Shown: positions 17,875-27,885 of the stretch, piece after piece
Layout: the number at the start of each line of letters is the position of its first letter
Position numbering within the stretch: position 1 is the stretch's first letter
DNA from: Entomomonas sp945283395
GTDB lineage: Bacteria > Pseudomonadota > Gammaproteobacteria > Pseudomonadales > Pseudomonadaceae
Direction: 5' to 3'
Assembly: GCA_946480835.1 (NCBI GenBank)
Contig: CAMLLC010000018.1
Location: 1 to 37,496, forward strand
DNA: 37,496 nt
The notes under the pieces: model-generated
Seen by the model: the letters and a program-made list of their open reading frames with translations, nothing else
Told to the model about the DNA's origin: nothing
Database searches by the model: none
Translations under genes and position numbers: made by a program

Positions 17875-18196
17875 GCCCACAACTGATAATAAGTTAGACA
17901 ATTTCCGGCAGCGAGTGCTAATGGCTGTATACGCTATACCTTTTGGTAAGGTAGCGACTTACGGGGAAATAGCTAAACAAGCTGGTTCAGTTAAATCAGC
18001 TAGACAGGTTGGGGGGATTTTGAAACATTTGCCAGCTGACTCTAAATTACCATGGTTTAGAGTGGTTAATAGATTTGGTAAGCTTTCACTTATTGGCGAT
18101 GAATACCAATGCCAATATCATGCGCTAAAAGCAGAAGGAATAGTTTTTAGCGAAAATGACACTATTGATTTACAGTTATTTGGTTGGTTCATTTAA
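17867..18196 (+). CDS. Alkyltransferase-like (ATL) DNA-repair protein
   Basis: About 109 residues, the size of ATL proteins. These share the DNA-binding domain of O6-methylguanine methyltransferase and bind alkylated guanine to recruit nucleotide excision repair. VLMAVYAIPFGKVATYGEIAKQAG and ARQVGGILKH match the helix-turn-helix part. The active-site PCHRV motif of the true methyltransferase reads PWFRVVNRFGK, so Trp replaces the acceptor Cys and no alkyl transfer is expected. The gene overlaps the end of the transferase gene. Start: ATG at 17867 or an in-frame GTG at 17858; AGGGG at 17850-17854 is 12 or 3 bases away respectively, so neither is ideal. Confidence 0.85.
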   Translation: MTKPTTDNKLDNFRQRVLMAVYAIPFGKVATYGEIAKQAGSVKSARQVGGILKHLPADSKLPWFRVVNRFGKLSLIGDEYQCQYHALKAEGIVFSENDTIDLQLFGWFI

Positions 18197-18400
18197 TTTT
18201 AGTAGATTTAATGTTTATTCAATAAATTCAGAATATTAGCTTAGATAAGACCTCTTTCTTGGAATTTAGACTATACAAACCACTAGGAATGCAATTCAGT
18301 CATTTATTTCAAGTAACAACCATCAAACAATACCACGCCCAACTAAGCATCCTGGTATATGGATGCGTTGCAAACTAAAAAATTAATTTAGCATAGTTTA

Positions 18401-20599
18401 TTATTTTTCATGGTTGTTACTTAAATTTATATAGTCCAATATAATATTAGCACTTTCTACTAAGTAGCCATCTTTTTCAGGTTTTGATTCCTGATGATTA
18501 TCTTCTAATTCCTTGTTAATTTCTTTTTCGAGATCATCTAGCTTAGCTACGGGCTTATCACCTTTAGCGATGCGTCTAGTATTTTCTAAAGCTAGTAGAT
18601 CCTTCTCAGTTTGCTCTTTTTGTAACTTACGTTTCTCTAAATTAAGAGATAATCTTTTATCTTCAGAAAGTTTTTTCATTAATGCCATACGTTTTTCATA
18701 ATAAACAAAATCAGCATTATTTTTTACTCTATCATTATGATTTTGTTGCAACTTAGGAAGTATATTAGCAAATGAATCTTTAATGATTGCAATAGTAGGC
18801 TTAATCGTATCCCACGGCATAGCTTCAGGTAGACTGCTTTCACCTATTTGTTCATCATCTATAATAGCAGGATAACTGATATCTGGAATTACTCCTTTAT
18901 TTTGGGTGCTTTTACCTGACACACGATAGAATTTAGCAACAGTTAATTTTAGTTCTCCATGTTTGAGTGGTAATACAGATTGTACGGTACCTTTCCCAAA
19001 AGTCTGGCTACCTACGATAAGCGCTCTATGATAATCTTGCATAGCCCCCGCAAAAATTTCAGAAGCGGAAGCCGATAATCTATTAACAAGCACAACTAGT
19101 GGACCTTTATAAACTGGTTGGGAATTGGCAGCTGTAGTAGAGGAGTTATCATCCAGTACAGTAATTTGCCCATTACTATCACGGACTTGTACAGCAGGAC
19201 CATATTTGACAAATAAACCTGTTAAATCAGTTGCTTCTTGTAAAGAGCCACCGCCATTATTACGTAAATCTATAATAATCCCTTCTACATGCTCTTTCTG
19301 TAGTTCAACAAGCAGTTTTTTTACGTCTCTTACACTACTTTTGTAATTAGGATCGTTATTTCTAATACCTTTGAAATCTAAGTAAAAGGTAGGTAATTCA
19401 ATAATACCTATTTTATGCTGCCGACCTTTATAATTAACTGTTAAAATTGATTTTTTAGCTGCTTGATCCTCTAATTTAATAGCATCTCTTATAATAGTAA
19501 CTCTTTTTGTGGTTAAATCACCAGGTGCGTTTGTTGCTGGAATAACCTCCAGTTGAACTTTAGTACCTTTAGGCCCTCTTATCTTTTTGACAACATCTTC
19601 TAAGCGCCAGCCTATAATATCCACCATTTCTTCTTGGTCTTGACTGACACCTACAATACGATCAGCAGGAGCTAATTGCTTAGATTTAGCAGCTGGGCCC
19701 GCTGGGACTAAACGAACTATTTTTACATAGTCATTATCACTCTGTAGTACAGCACCTATCCCTTGCAAAGACAAGCTCATAGTAATATCAAAGTTTTCTG
19801 CAGTTGCAGGTGACATGTATTCAGTATGAGGATCGTAGGAAGTTGCAAAGGCATTGATATAGGTTTGAAAAATATCCTCACTCGATATTTGTTTTAAACG
19901 TTTAAGTTGATTGTTATAACGTTTATTTAATTGACTAGTTATCTCATTATCTTTTTTATTAGCTAATTTTAAACGTAGTACATCGTCTGTTATTCGTTTT
20001 TCCCATAAGCTATTTTGTTCTGCTAGATCTTTAGGCCAAGAAGCTTTTTCTCTATCAATTAAAAAAGTTTTATTTGTATTGAAATCCATTTTATCAATCC
20101 CTTTATTTAGAATTGATAAAGAGTATTCAATACGTTCTTGTGCTCTTTGTAAATAGCGCTGGTAAATAGTATAACCAGGCTTTAATTGTCCATAACGCAA
20201 TAGTTTAAAAAATTGTATACGGAGTGGCGTAAATTCTTCAATATCACTTTGAGTAAAGAACATATGTTGAGGGTCTAATGCTCTGAAATAATTCTCAAAA
20301 ACAGTTTGTGACCTTTGCTCATCTATAGGTAATTTTAAATAATGATGGCGGCGTAAAATTTCAAAAATATTAAGACTTGTAATAATCTGATTTTCGGAGG
20401 GCTTTAAGTCTTGCCAATTTGTAATCTTAAGATTTTTATCAGTAGTTTCTGCGCTATTTTCTACTTTGGAAATAGGAAGGGGAGTGCTTACATCTGCTGC
20501 GGCAATAGGAGCAAAGGTATTTGTTGATAAAATAAAAATGCCTGTATAGCCTAATGTACGGATGTTAGTGATAAGTTTTTTTAAAAAAATATTTTTCAT
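18401..20599 (-). CDS. prc: Carboxy-terminal (tail-specific) protease Prc
   Basis: A periplasmic S41 serine protease that trims or degrades envelope proteins, including lipoproteins and peptidoglycan hydrolases. With the ATG at 20599 it is about 732 residues, somewhat longer than E. coli Prc (682). An N-terminal signal peptide (MKNIFLKK, a hydrophobic run, then AADVST) is followed by the Tsp N-terminal domain and a PDZ domain (LSLQGIGAVLQ region). The catalytic core has IDLRNNGGGS, the LSASASEIF serine block and the FGKGTVQ lysine. The C-terminal quarter is charged and helical. An upstream in-frame TTG at 20641 would spoil the signal peptide. It is last in the map-glnD-dapC-prc run. Confidence 0.93.
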   Translation of the reverse strand: MKNIFLKKLITNIRTLGYTGIFILSTNTFAPIAAADVSTPLPISKVENSAETTDKNLKITNWQDLKPSENQIITSLNIFEILRRHHYLKLPIDEQRSQTVFENYFRALDPQHMFFTQSDIEEFTPLRIQFFKLLRYGQLKPGYTIYQRYLQRAQERIEYSLSILNKGIDKMDFNTNKTFLIDREKASWPKDLAEQNSLWEKRITDDVLRLKLANKKDNEITSQLNKRYNNQLKRLKQISSEDIFQTYINAFATSYDPHTEYMSPATAENFDITMSLSLQGIGAVLQSDNDYVKIVRLVPAGPAAKSKQLAPADRIVGVSQDQEEMVDIIGWRLEDVVKKIRGPKGTKVQLEVIPATNAPGDLTTKRVTIIRDAIKLEDQAAKKSILTVNYKGRQHKIGIIELPTFYLDFKGIRNNDPNYKSSVRDVKKLLVELQKEHVEGIIIDLRNNGGGSLQEATDLTGLFVKYGPAVQVRDSNGQITVLDDNSSTTAANSQPVYKGPLVVLVNRLSASASEIFAGAMQDYHRALIVGSQTFGKGTVQSVLPLKHGELKLTVAKFYRVSGKSTQNKGVIPDISYPAIIDDEQIGESSLPEAMPWDTIKPTIAIIKDSFANILPKLQQNHNDRVKNNADFVYYEKRMALMKKLSEDKRLSLNLEKRKLQKEQTEKDLLALENTRRIAKGDKPVAKLDDLEKEINKELEDNHQESKPEKDGYLVESANIILDYINLSNNHEK

Positions 20600-20604
20600 A
20601 GGCC

Positions 20605-20617
20605 TTGAACTGTTCAA
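20605..20617. repeat. Palindrome before the prc start codon
   Basis: TTGAAC-T-GTTCAA is a perfect 13-base palindrome ending five bases before the prc ATG (minus strand). It could be a repressor site or a small hairpin touching the ribosome-binding region, where AAGG lies unusually close to the ATG. Confidence 0.45.
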
Positions 20618-20693
20618 TTTGCTAATTAGATAATGTACCAAAATAAAATCTACTATTAAACCAAGAATTGTTTATTTGTAAAAACATCAGTTA

Positions 20694-21893
20694 CTAACTT
20701 TCAATAAGAAATTCTCTTATACGATTAGCTGCCTCAATACATTCACCTAAAGATGCTACTAATGCCATACGTATTCTATTAGCACCAGGGTTAATGCCTT
20801 TAATCTCTCTGGAAAGATAAGAACCTGGAACTACTAATACATTCTGCTTCATATAGAGTTGTTTAGTAAACTCTATGTCAGATATATGCGTACTAGGCCA
20901 TAGATAAAAACCGCCATCAGGTTTTTGAATGTCCATAACAGGTGCTAATATTTCTAATACAGCGTCATATTTTGCCCGATACAGAGCCCTGTTAGCAACT
21001 ACATGTTGTTCATCTTGCCATGCCATCATACTAGCATATTGTGTTTGCAGTGGCATAGCACTGCCGTGATAGGTACGATAAAGTAAGAAAGGTTTTAAAA
21101 TATTTGCATCGCCAGCCACAAAGCCAGATCTTAAGCCTGGCAGATTAGAACGTTTGGACAGACTATGGAACACTATACAGCGTGCAAAATCTTTCCTACC
21201 TAACTCAGCACAAGCAGTTAATAAACCAGCAGGGGGGTTATTTTCATCAAAATAGAGCTCGCTATAACATTCGTCAGCGGCAATAATAAAATCGTAAAGA
21301 TCTGCTAATTTGATAAGTTTTTTAAGCGTTTCTAACGGAACAATAGCTCCAGTAGGATTTCCAGGAGAACAAAGAAATAAAATTTGGCAACGTTGCCATG
21401 TTTCAGAAGTAACTTGTTCAAAATCAGAAATAAAAGCATTATCAGCTAAACAAGGTAAATAATGGGGGGTGGCTCCTGCTAATAAAGCTGCTCCTTCATA
21501 GATTTGATAAAAGGGGTTAGGGCTAATAACTAAAGCATCTTTAGTATTATTTATTACTGCTTGGGTGAATGAAAATAAAGCTTCTCTGGTACCATTTACA
21601 GGTAAAATATGATTTTCTGGAGTAACCCAACCATGTGGCACAGAAAAACGTTGCTCTACCCATTTGGCCATGGCTTGACGTAAGTTTAAACTGCCTGCCG
21701 TAGTAGGGTATACAGCTAATTTATCTAAATGATCAATTAATGCCTGTTTTACAAAAGCAGGAGATTCATGTTTAGGCTCACCTATAGAGAGAGCAATGCC
21801 ATTTTTTGCCTCATTAGGTTTAATGTCAGCTAATAATGTTTTTAGCTTTTCGAAAGGATAAGTTTGTAATTTTTGTAAAAGTGGATTCATCAT
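20694..21893 (-). CDS. dapC: Succinyldiaminopimelate transaminase
   Basis: A PLP-dependent class I/II aminotransferase of 399 residues in the lysine and meso-diaminopimelate pathway. It makes N-succinyl-LL-diaminopimelate from N-succinyl-2-amino-6-ketopimelate and glutamate. The PLP lysine sits in HSLSKRSNLPGLRSGF (about residue 244). SPGNPTGA, ADECYSELYF and the C-terminal NRIRMALVA arginine are also present. The position next to glnD and map is the Pseudomonas arrangement and supports DapC over a generic aminotransferase. Either of the two tandem ATG codons may start it. Confidence 0.9.
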   Translation of the reverse strand: MMNPLLQKLQTYPFEKLKTLLADIKPNEAKNGIALSIGEPKHESPAFVKQALIDHLDKLAVYPTTAGSLNLRQAMAKWVEQRFSVPHGWVTPENHILPVNGTREALFSFTQAVINNTKDALVISPNPFYQIYEGAALLAGATPHYLPCLADNAFISDFEQVTSETWQRCQILFLCSPGNPTGAIVPLETLKKLIKLADLYDFIIAADECYSELYFDENNPPAGLLTACAELGRKDFARCIVFHSLSKRSNLPGLRSGFVAGDANILKPFLLYRTYHGSAMPLQTQYASMMAWQDEQHVVANRALYRAKYDAVLEILAPVMDIQKPDGGFYLWPSTHISDIEFTKQLYMKQNVLVVPGSYLSREIKGINPGANRIRMALVASLGECIEAANRIREFLIES

Positions 21894-21954
21894 AGTTTGT
21901 CAGTTAGCTAATTTGCAAATTTATAAGTAGATAACTAGGGTAAAAATTTTAGAT

Positions 21955-24630
21955 TTATTTAGCTGGTTTTTCAGAAAGTTTATCTATTAAAGTTTGTTGT
22001 AAAGCTACTGAAAACTGATTATCAGTAATAGCATGGCCTTCATGAGTTACCACTAAAAAATTATCTTCTACTCGTTCCCCAAGCGTAGTTATTCTAGCAC
22101 CTTGTACAGTTAAATCATAAGATAAAAATATTTGTCCAATACGTGCAAGCAATCCAGGCCTATCAGGAGCCTCTATCTGAATAATACTTATATCATTTTG
22201 TAATTCGTTGTAAATAGATACTTTAGGCTTAAAGGTGAAATGTTTTAATTGCCTTGGTACACGTTTTTGAATAATATTTTTATAATTTTCGGGTTGTTTA
22301 AGTCCTTCTATTAAACCTAACGTAATCTCTTCTATTCGAGCATGATCCTGACCTATAGAACTACCATCCTCATTGAGTACTATATAAGTATCAAGAGTGA
22401 AATGGCTTGTAGATGTTAAGATACGTGCATCTTGAATACTTAGGTTTAGTTGATCCATAATTGCTACGGTTACTGCAAAAAAATCCTGCTGATCTGGACC
22501 GTAGATGAAAATTTGAGAGGCGCTATTCATGCTGTTTTGTGCCGTTTCTTTAATGAGAATTAACGGATTTATTTTGTCACTATGTTGTAAAATAGCTTCA
22601 GTGTGCCATGCAATATCGCTAGAAGTGTGGCGCAGAAAATAATCTTCACCCATTTGCGACCATAAATCTTCAATGTCATCTTGATCAACCCCTGTGCGAA
22701 TTAACGTATCCATAGCAGCTTGCTGAGTTTGACTTATTTGCTCATTGCGATTCATTAAATTAGTTAATCCACGTCTTAAAGCTCGTTTCGTTTCGGTATA
22801 GAGTTGTTGCAGTAAGGTAGCTCGCCATGAGTTCCAAAGATTTGGATTAGTGGCATTAATATCAGCTACAGTAAGCACATAGAGATAGTTGAGGGTATTT
22901 TCATCTTTGACCCGTTGAGCAAAATCATTAATGACTTCAGGGTCAGTTAAATCCTTTCGTTGAGCGGTAGTAGACATAATTAAATGATTGGCAACGAGCC
23001 AAGCAATTAAATCAATATCTTGTTGAGGCAATTGATGAAGTTTGCCAAAGGCTCTAACTTCTTTAGCTCCGATTTCCGAATGGTCTCCCCCACGGCCTTT
23101 ACCTATATCATGGAATAAACCAGCCAAGTAGATGAGCTCTGGTTTAGGTAATTTAGAAAATATTTTACTAGGAAGAGGAAATTTTTCTACCATCTTAGGA
23201 TGAGAGAGTTTCCTAAGATGTTTGATCAAATGTAGCGTATGAGCATCTACAGTATAGATATGGAATAAATCATACTGCATCTGGCCTACAATATGACCGA
23301 ATACAGGTAAGTATTTACCTAAAACGCCATAGCGATTCATTCGTCTTAAATTACGATGAATACCGCTTTTACATTTAAAAAGATCTAAAAAAAGTTGAGT
23401 ATTTTTAGGATTATGACGAGATTTTTCATCAATTAAATGTCTTCTTGCCTCACATAATAATCTGATAGTATCAGCTCTTATACCATAAATATGAGGATTT
23501 CTAGCGAGAACCAAAAAAATTTCTAAAATAGCAGAAGGATCATCTTTAAATACATTGGGATGGATAACCTCAATAAAATCATTTCTAATTTGAAACTTAT
23601 CAGTCAATGGGCTAATGCTGGTGGGTTTATTCTTTTCTAAAATTACTTCTTTAAAGTGTTGGTAAATGATTTCATTTAAGCTAGAAACATTCATCACCTC
23701 TCGATAATAATTTTTCATTAATTGTTCGATAGCCATTTTAGGGTCATCTGTTTTATAACCTAATAAATTAGCAACATTTTCTTGATAATCGAACAGTAAA
23801 CGATTTTCCCCTCTTTTAGCTAACATATGCAGGGCATAACGCACTTTCCAAAGGAAAGATTGTGATGCCTTCATCAGGCGGTATTCATTTTCAGTGATAA
23901 AGCCTTTGCTTATCATGGCGTGTAGGTTTAATTTACCATACTCTCTTCGACCTACCCATAAAATCGTTTGAATATCTCTGAGTCCTCCTGGTGAACCTTT
24001 TACATTAGGCTCAAGATTATATTCTGTATCATTATATCGTTGATGTCGTTCTTTTTGTTCTAAAAATTTTTGGATAAGGAATTGGTCACTTGGCCACATA
24101 TGATGAGTATCTGTTGCAGCTAGCATGGCTTTACGCAATGCATCATTACCAATGATCGTACGACATTCTATTAGATTAGTTATGACTGTTATGTCATTGG
24201 CAGCCTGCTCAGCGCATTCAGTCAAAGTCCTGACACTATGACCTATTTCTAGACCTATGTCCCACAACAGCATTAAGAACTGTTCAATTGCTGGAGTAAA
24301 GGACTCTTTATGATCATCAGCTAGTAAAATAAGCACATCAATATCTGAGTAAGGATGTAACTCACTACGACCATAACCACCTACCGCTAATAGCGCAATA
24401 TGTTCTGACTTGTGCCAATCAAAACGTTGCCAAGCATGAATCAGAATTTGATCAATAAACCATGAACGTTCACTAATGAGTTTTCTTATATCATACCCAG
24501 CACAGAATTTTTGATCAAAAAGACTATTGGCTTGTTTAATAGTCTTTTTAAAAGCTGATATAGGATTACCTTTTTGGGCTAATTCAGCTTGAAATTGGCC
24601 ATTATTGAAAAGCTCGGTTATATCGTTCAT
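21955..24630 (-). CDS. glnD: PII uridylyltransferase / uridylyl-removing enzyme
   Basis: The glutamine sensor that adds UMP to, or removes it from, PII proteins and so sets nitrogen-assimilation activity. 891 residues, full length. The nucleotidyltransferase domain has GGYGRSELHPYSDID at 84-98. A helical middle region carries the NLEPNVKGSPGGLRD segment. The HD hydrolase domain shows FHDIGKGRGGDHSE near residue 507, and two ACT domains close the protein (for example EAPDRPGLLARIGQIF). It follows map after 16 bases and precedes dapC by 61. Confidence 0.97.
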   Translation of the reverse strand: MNDITELFNNGQFQAELAQKGNPISAFKKTIKQANSLFDQKFCAGYDIRKLISERSWFIDQILIHAWQRFDWHKSEHIALLAVGGYGRSELHPYSDIDVLILLADDHKESFTPAIEQFLMLLWDIGLEIGHSVRTLTECAEQAANDITVITNLIECRTIIGNDALRKAMLAATDTHHMWPSDQFLIQKFLEQKERHQRYNDTEYNLEPNVKGSPGGLRDIQTILWVGRREYGKLNLHAMISKGFITENEYRLMKASQSFLWKVRYALHMLAKRGENRLLFDYQENVANLLGYKTDDPKMAIEQLMKNYYREVMNVSSLNEIIYQHFKEVILEKNKPTSISPLTDKFQIRNDFIEVIHPNVFKDDPSAILEIFLVLARNPHIYGIRADTIRLLCEARRHLIDEKSRHNPKNTQLFLDLFKCKSGIHRNLRRMNRYGVLGKYLPVFGHIVGQMQYDLFHIYTVDAHTLHLIKHLRKLSHPKMVEKFPLPSKIFSKLPKPELIYLAGLFHDIGKGRGGDHSEIGAKEVRAFGKLHQLPQQDIDLIAWLVANHLIMSTTAQRKDLTDPEVINDFAQRVKDENTLNYLYVLTVADINATNPNLWNSWRATLLQQLYTETKRALRRGLTNLMNRNEQISQTQQAAMDTLIRTGVDQDDIEDLWSQMGEDYFLRHTSSDIAWHTEAILQHSDKINPLILIKETAQNSMNSASQIFIYGPDQQDFFAVTVAIMDQLNLSIQDARILTSTSHFTLDTYIVLNEDGSSIGQDHARIEEITLGLIEGLKQPENYKNIIQKRVPRQLKHFTFKPKVSIYNELQNDISIIQIEAPDRPGLLARIGQIFLSYDLTVQGARITTLGERVEDNFLVVTHEGHAITDNQFSVALQQTLIDKLSEKPAK

Positions 24631-24646
24631 GGCTACTAATTTCTAT

Positions 24647-25426
24647 TTAATTAGTACGAGGAAAGGTTTCTTCTTTACGCAAGGTCAGCACTTCGTAGCC
24701 ATTATTAGTAACTAAAATTGTATGTTCATATTGAGCAGAAAGTTTATGATCATTGGTAATAGCCGTCCAGCCATCGCTAAGTGTACGAGTTTTATAAACA
24801 CCTTGGTTAATCATAGGTTCAATAGTAAAGATCATACCTTCTTTTAGTTCTAAACCTGTACCTGCCTTGCCATAATGTAAAACTTGGGGTTCTTCGTGAA
24901 AACCCAAACCTATACCATGTCCACAATAGTCTCTTACCACAGAAAAACCATGCCTTTCAGCATGTTTTTGGATAATTTCACCTATATCTCCTAGGCGTGC
25001 TCCTGGTTTGACTATCTCTATACCTTTATACATACATTCTTGGGTGACCTTACACAAATTTTTCGCCCAAGGGGTTACATTTCCCAATAAATACATTTTA
25101 CTAGTATCGCCATGGAAACCGTCTTTAATGATGGTTATATCCACATTAATGATATCACCATTTTTTAGTGGTTTATCATTTGGTATCCCGTGGCAGACCA
25201 CATAATTGACTGAGGTACAAATCGATTTAGGGTAACCGTGATAATTCAAAGGAGCAGGAATAGTTTTTTGTACATTGACTATGTAATCATGGCATATCGT
25301 ATTGAGCTCATCTGTTGTTACACCTACCTTGACATGTTGATCTAACATTTCAAGTACTTCAGCAGCCAAACGCCCTGCTGTACGCATTTTGTCAATTTCT
25401 TCTGCAGTTTTTATATTTACACTCAT
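24647..25426 (-). CDS. map: Methionine aminopeptidase type I
   Basis: Removes the N-terminal methionine from new proteins. With the ATG at 25426 it has 259 residues, the usual length. Metal ligands are visible in INVDITIIKDGFHGDTS (two Asp), GHGIGLGFHEEP (His), TIEPMI (Glu) and the C-terminal QYEHTILV (Glu). The substrate-side CHGIPND His is present. An in-frame TTG four codons upstream is a poorer start. It heads the minus-strand run that continues with glnD and is separated from htpX by a terminator. Confidence 0.96.
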   Translation of the reverse strand: MSVNIKTAEEIDKMRTAGRLAAEVLEMLDQHVKVGVTTDELNTICHDYIVNVQKTIPAPLNYHGYPKSICTSVNYVVCHGIPNDKPLKNGDIINVDITIIKDGFHGDTSKMYLLGNVTPWAKNLCKVTQECMYKGIEIVKPGARLGDIGEIIQKHAERHGFSVVRDYCGHGIGLGFHEEPQVLHYGKAGTGLELKEGMIFTIEPMINQGVYKTRTLSDGWTAITNDHKLSAQYEHTILVTNNGYEVLTLRKEETFPRTN

Positions 25427-25461
25427 AGTAACTACCAATTTTATAAATCTTAATGAGAACT

Positions 25462-25470
25462 ATTCTAACA
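25462..25470 (-). promoter_or_regulatory. Possible extended -10 for map
   Basis: TGT-TAGAAT on the minus strand, 36 bases before the map ATG, has the TGn extension of extended -10 promoters. No good -35 lies upstream. Confidence 0.3.
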
Positions 25471-25529
25471 GGTTATGAAAGAAAATGTTGTAATGTGTTT
25501 TAGGCTGCTATCAGAAAATTGTGCCTATC

Positions 25530-25561
25530 AAAAAAGGTGAAGCTTGTATAAAACAAGCTTC
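25530..25561 (-). terminator. Intrinsic terminator of htpX
   Basis: A perfect 9-base stem, GAAGCTTGT with ACAAGCTTC, around a 5-base loop, followed three bases later on the minus strand by a run of six T. It lies just after the htpX stop codon. Confidence 0.85.
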
Positions 25562-25567
25562 GAAACC

Positions 25568-26446
25568 CTATTGATTTTGTAGAGCGGCTATACGCTTTTC
25601 TAAAGGTGGGTGACTCATGAATAGTTCTTGCAGGCCAGACTTAATCGCACCATTTATACCAAAAGCTTGAAAGCTATCTGGCATTTCTCCAGGTATTTTT
25701 GATTCAGCTAGTAAATGTTGTAATGCTGAGATCATGGCCATAGGACTTACCAATGAAGCACCTGCATAATCTGCGCGAAATTCTCTTTTTCTAGAGAACC
25801 ACATAACTATCATGCTGGCAAGAATACCTAACACTAGCTCAGCAATCATAGAGGTCACCCAAAAACCAATGCCACGATTCTCCTCATTTTTTAATATTAC
25901 GTTATCTACAAAATAACCAATAATACGAGCAAAAAACATAACAAAGGTGTTAACAACTCCTTGAATAAGGGCTAAAGTTACCATATCACCATTGGCTACA
26001 TGGCCGATTTCATGACCTAAAACAGCTGTAATCTCTTCCGGTGAAAAACGCTCAAGTAAACCTTGACTAACAGCTACTAACGCATCATTTTTATTCCAAC
26101 CCGTTGCAAAAGCATTAGCTTCATAGGCTGGAAAAATACCTACTTCTGGCATTTTTATGCCAGCTTTTTTTGCTAACTCTTCAATGGTTTGCAATAACCA
26201 TACTTCATGACGAGTTCTAGGTTGATCTATTAGCTGTACTGCCATTGCTCTTTTTGCCATACTTTTAGATAAAAAAAGTGACACTAATGAGCCAGTGAAA
26301 CCAAATACCGCACAGAACACTAATAATGCATTTAGATTTAAACCATTTTGGCTTAAATAACCGGAAAATCCTAATAGATTAAGTGTAATACTAGCTACGA
26401 AAAATACCGCTAAATTGGTTAATATAAATAAAAAAATACGTGTCAT
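25568..26446 (-). CDS. htpX: Membrane zinc metalloprotease HtpX
   Basis: An M48 protease of the inner membrane that degrades damaged membrane proteins. 292 residues, standard length. Two N-terminal hydrophobic segments (about 3-25 and 35-60) precede the zinc site HEIGHVANGD near residue 140. A second hydrophobic pair and the third-ligand region (REFRADYAGA) follow. A GGAG lies 11 bases upstream of the ATG on the minus strand. It is a single-gene unit with its own terminator, divergent from the PerM-like gene. Confidence 0.95.
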   Translation of the reverse strand: MTRIFLFILTNLAVFFVASITLNLLGFSGYLSQNGLNLNALLVFCAVFGFTGSLVSLFLSKSMAKRAMAVQLIDQPRTRHEVWLLQTIEELAKKAGIKMPEVGIFPAYEANAFATGWNKNDALVAVSQGLLERFSPEEITAVLGHEIGHVANGDMVTLALIQGVVNTFVMFFARIIGYFVDNVILKNEENRGIGFWVTSMIAELVLGILASMIVMWFSRKREFRADYAGASLVSPMAMISALQHLLAESKIPGEMPDSFQAFGINGAIKSGLQELFMSHPPLEKRIAALQNQ

Positions 26447-26694
26447 CTAGCTAAAAACTCCAATAAAAGATTATTTAATATTTATAGTATTTATATAAAG
26501 TTTATTATCTTTAAGTTCAAGTAATGCTTTATTGCAAACTATGTCTAATATTCTGCAATAAAAGGGTTATAGGATTACTTATGACCATTTTAGATATTTA
26601 ATGTATTAACTAAAAAGAATAGCTTTATCATTGAAAAACCACTACTATTAGCAAAATCGACTAACCTTAATAGATTTTTTATTGGTAGATAACC

Positions 26695-27885
26695 ATGCTT
26701 TCGCCTAATGCCAAGCTTGAAACCTGTTGTTTTTTAATAATATTAGTTTTCTTTTCATGTGCTTTCTTAAGTATTATGTTGCCTTTTTTTGGCGCTATTT
26801 TCTGGGCTGTTATCCTGACTATTTTATTTACCCCTATGCAGAGACAATTAGAACATCGTCTTAAAGGAAAAAATAATATTGCAGCTTTTATTACAATTTG
26901 TACCTGTATCTTAATAGTGGTTCTCCCTGTTATTTTTGTTATCAATTCGCTTTTCCAAGAAGGGGGAACTTTATTGCAAAAACTTAAACATGGTGATCTA
27001 GATTTTGGCCAATATTTACAACATATTACTGATAGCTTACCACAACCCATCCAAAATTTTTTAAATAAAATTGGTTGGACAGGCGATCTAGGTGATATAA
27101 GAGGTAAAATTTCAGACTTCGCTATGAAAGCTAGTCAATATATAGCTAATCAGGCCTATGGCATAGGACAAGTTACCTTACAATTTACTGTTAGCTTAGG
27201 TGTTATGCTGTATATGTTATTTTTCCTGTTAAGAGACGGTTCTTGGTTAACAGAAAAAATTCATCAAGCTATTCCATTAAGTAATGATCGTAAAACAGAT
27301 TTATTTGGTAAGTTTTCTACCGTCATCAGAGCCACTGTCAAAGGTAATATTATAGTAGCTTGTGTGCAAGGAATTTTAGGCGGTATTGCTTTTTGGTTTT
27401 ATGGTGTGCAAGGAGCCGTATTATGGGGTTGCATTATGGCCGTATTATCCTTATTACCAGCAGTAGGGGCTAGTTTAGTATGGGGGCCAGTAGCTATCTA
27501 TTTTTTGGCTACCGGGAAGATATGGCAGGGAGTTACCTTAATTTTATATGGAGCACTAATTATTGGAATGATAGATAATGTAATACGTCCTATTTTAGTA
27601 GGTAAAGATACTAAACTGCCTGATTGGTTGATTTTATTATCAACATTGGGGGGTATTTCGGTATTTGGTATCAATGGTTTTGTATTAGGGCCCTTAATAG
27701 CTGCTATGTTCATTGCAGTATGGGCAGTATTGACAGAAAGACGGCTAGCCTTTTTACGACAAGAACAAGGTTACAAAGATAATAACCCTGAACGCAACGA
27801 GCAAACTCAGCCACGCCAATATCGAAAACGTAAATACTATCGCAATAAACGTCCTAATAGTGGAACACAAAATATTAATGACTAG
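26695..27885 (+). CDS. AI-2E family transporter (PerM-like permease)
   Basis: 396 residues with about seven to eight hydrophobic segments, matching the AI-2E transporter (formerly PerM/UPF0118) family. FFLLRDGSWLTEKI in the middle, and PAVGASLVWGPVAIYFL, DNVIRPILVG and FGINGFVLGPLIAA in the C-terminal half, are the family signature segments. The C-terminal tail is hydrophilic and basic (RQYRKRKYYRNK). Members export signals or act as sodium-proton antiporters; the substrate here cannot be told. Its last codons overlap the ung start. Confidence 0.85.
   Translation: MLSPNAKLETCCFLIILVFFSCAFLSIMLPFFGAIFWAVILTILFTPMQRQLEHRLKGKNNIAAFITICTCILIVVLPVIFVINSLFQEGGTLLQKLKHGDLDFGQYLQHITDSLPQPIQNFLNKIGWTGDLGDIRGKISDFAMKASQYIANQAYGIGQVTLQFTVSLGVMLYMLFFLLRDGSWLTEKIHQAIPLSNDRKTDLFGKFSTVIRATVKGNIIVACVQGILGGIAFWFYGVQGAVLWGCIMAVLSLLPAVGASLVWGPVAIYFLATGKIWQGVTLILYGALIIGMIDNVIRPILVGKDTKLPDWLILLSTLGGISVFGINGFVLGPLIAAMFIAVWAVLTERRLAFLRQEQGYKDNNPERNEQTQPRQYRKRKYYRNKRPNSGTQNIND

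Noticed and set aside
18347..18366. GCATCC / GGATGC stem-loop between the ATL gene and prc
   Set aside because: No T-run follows on either strand, so I could not call it a terminator for either convergent gene; six pairs alone are weak.
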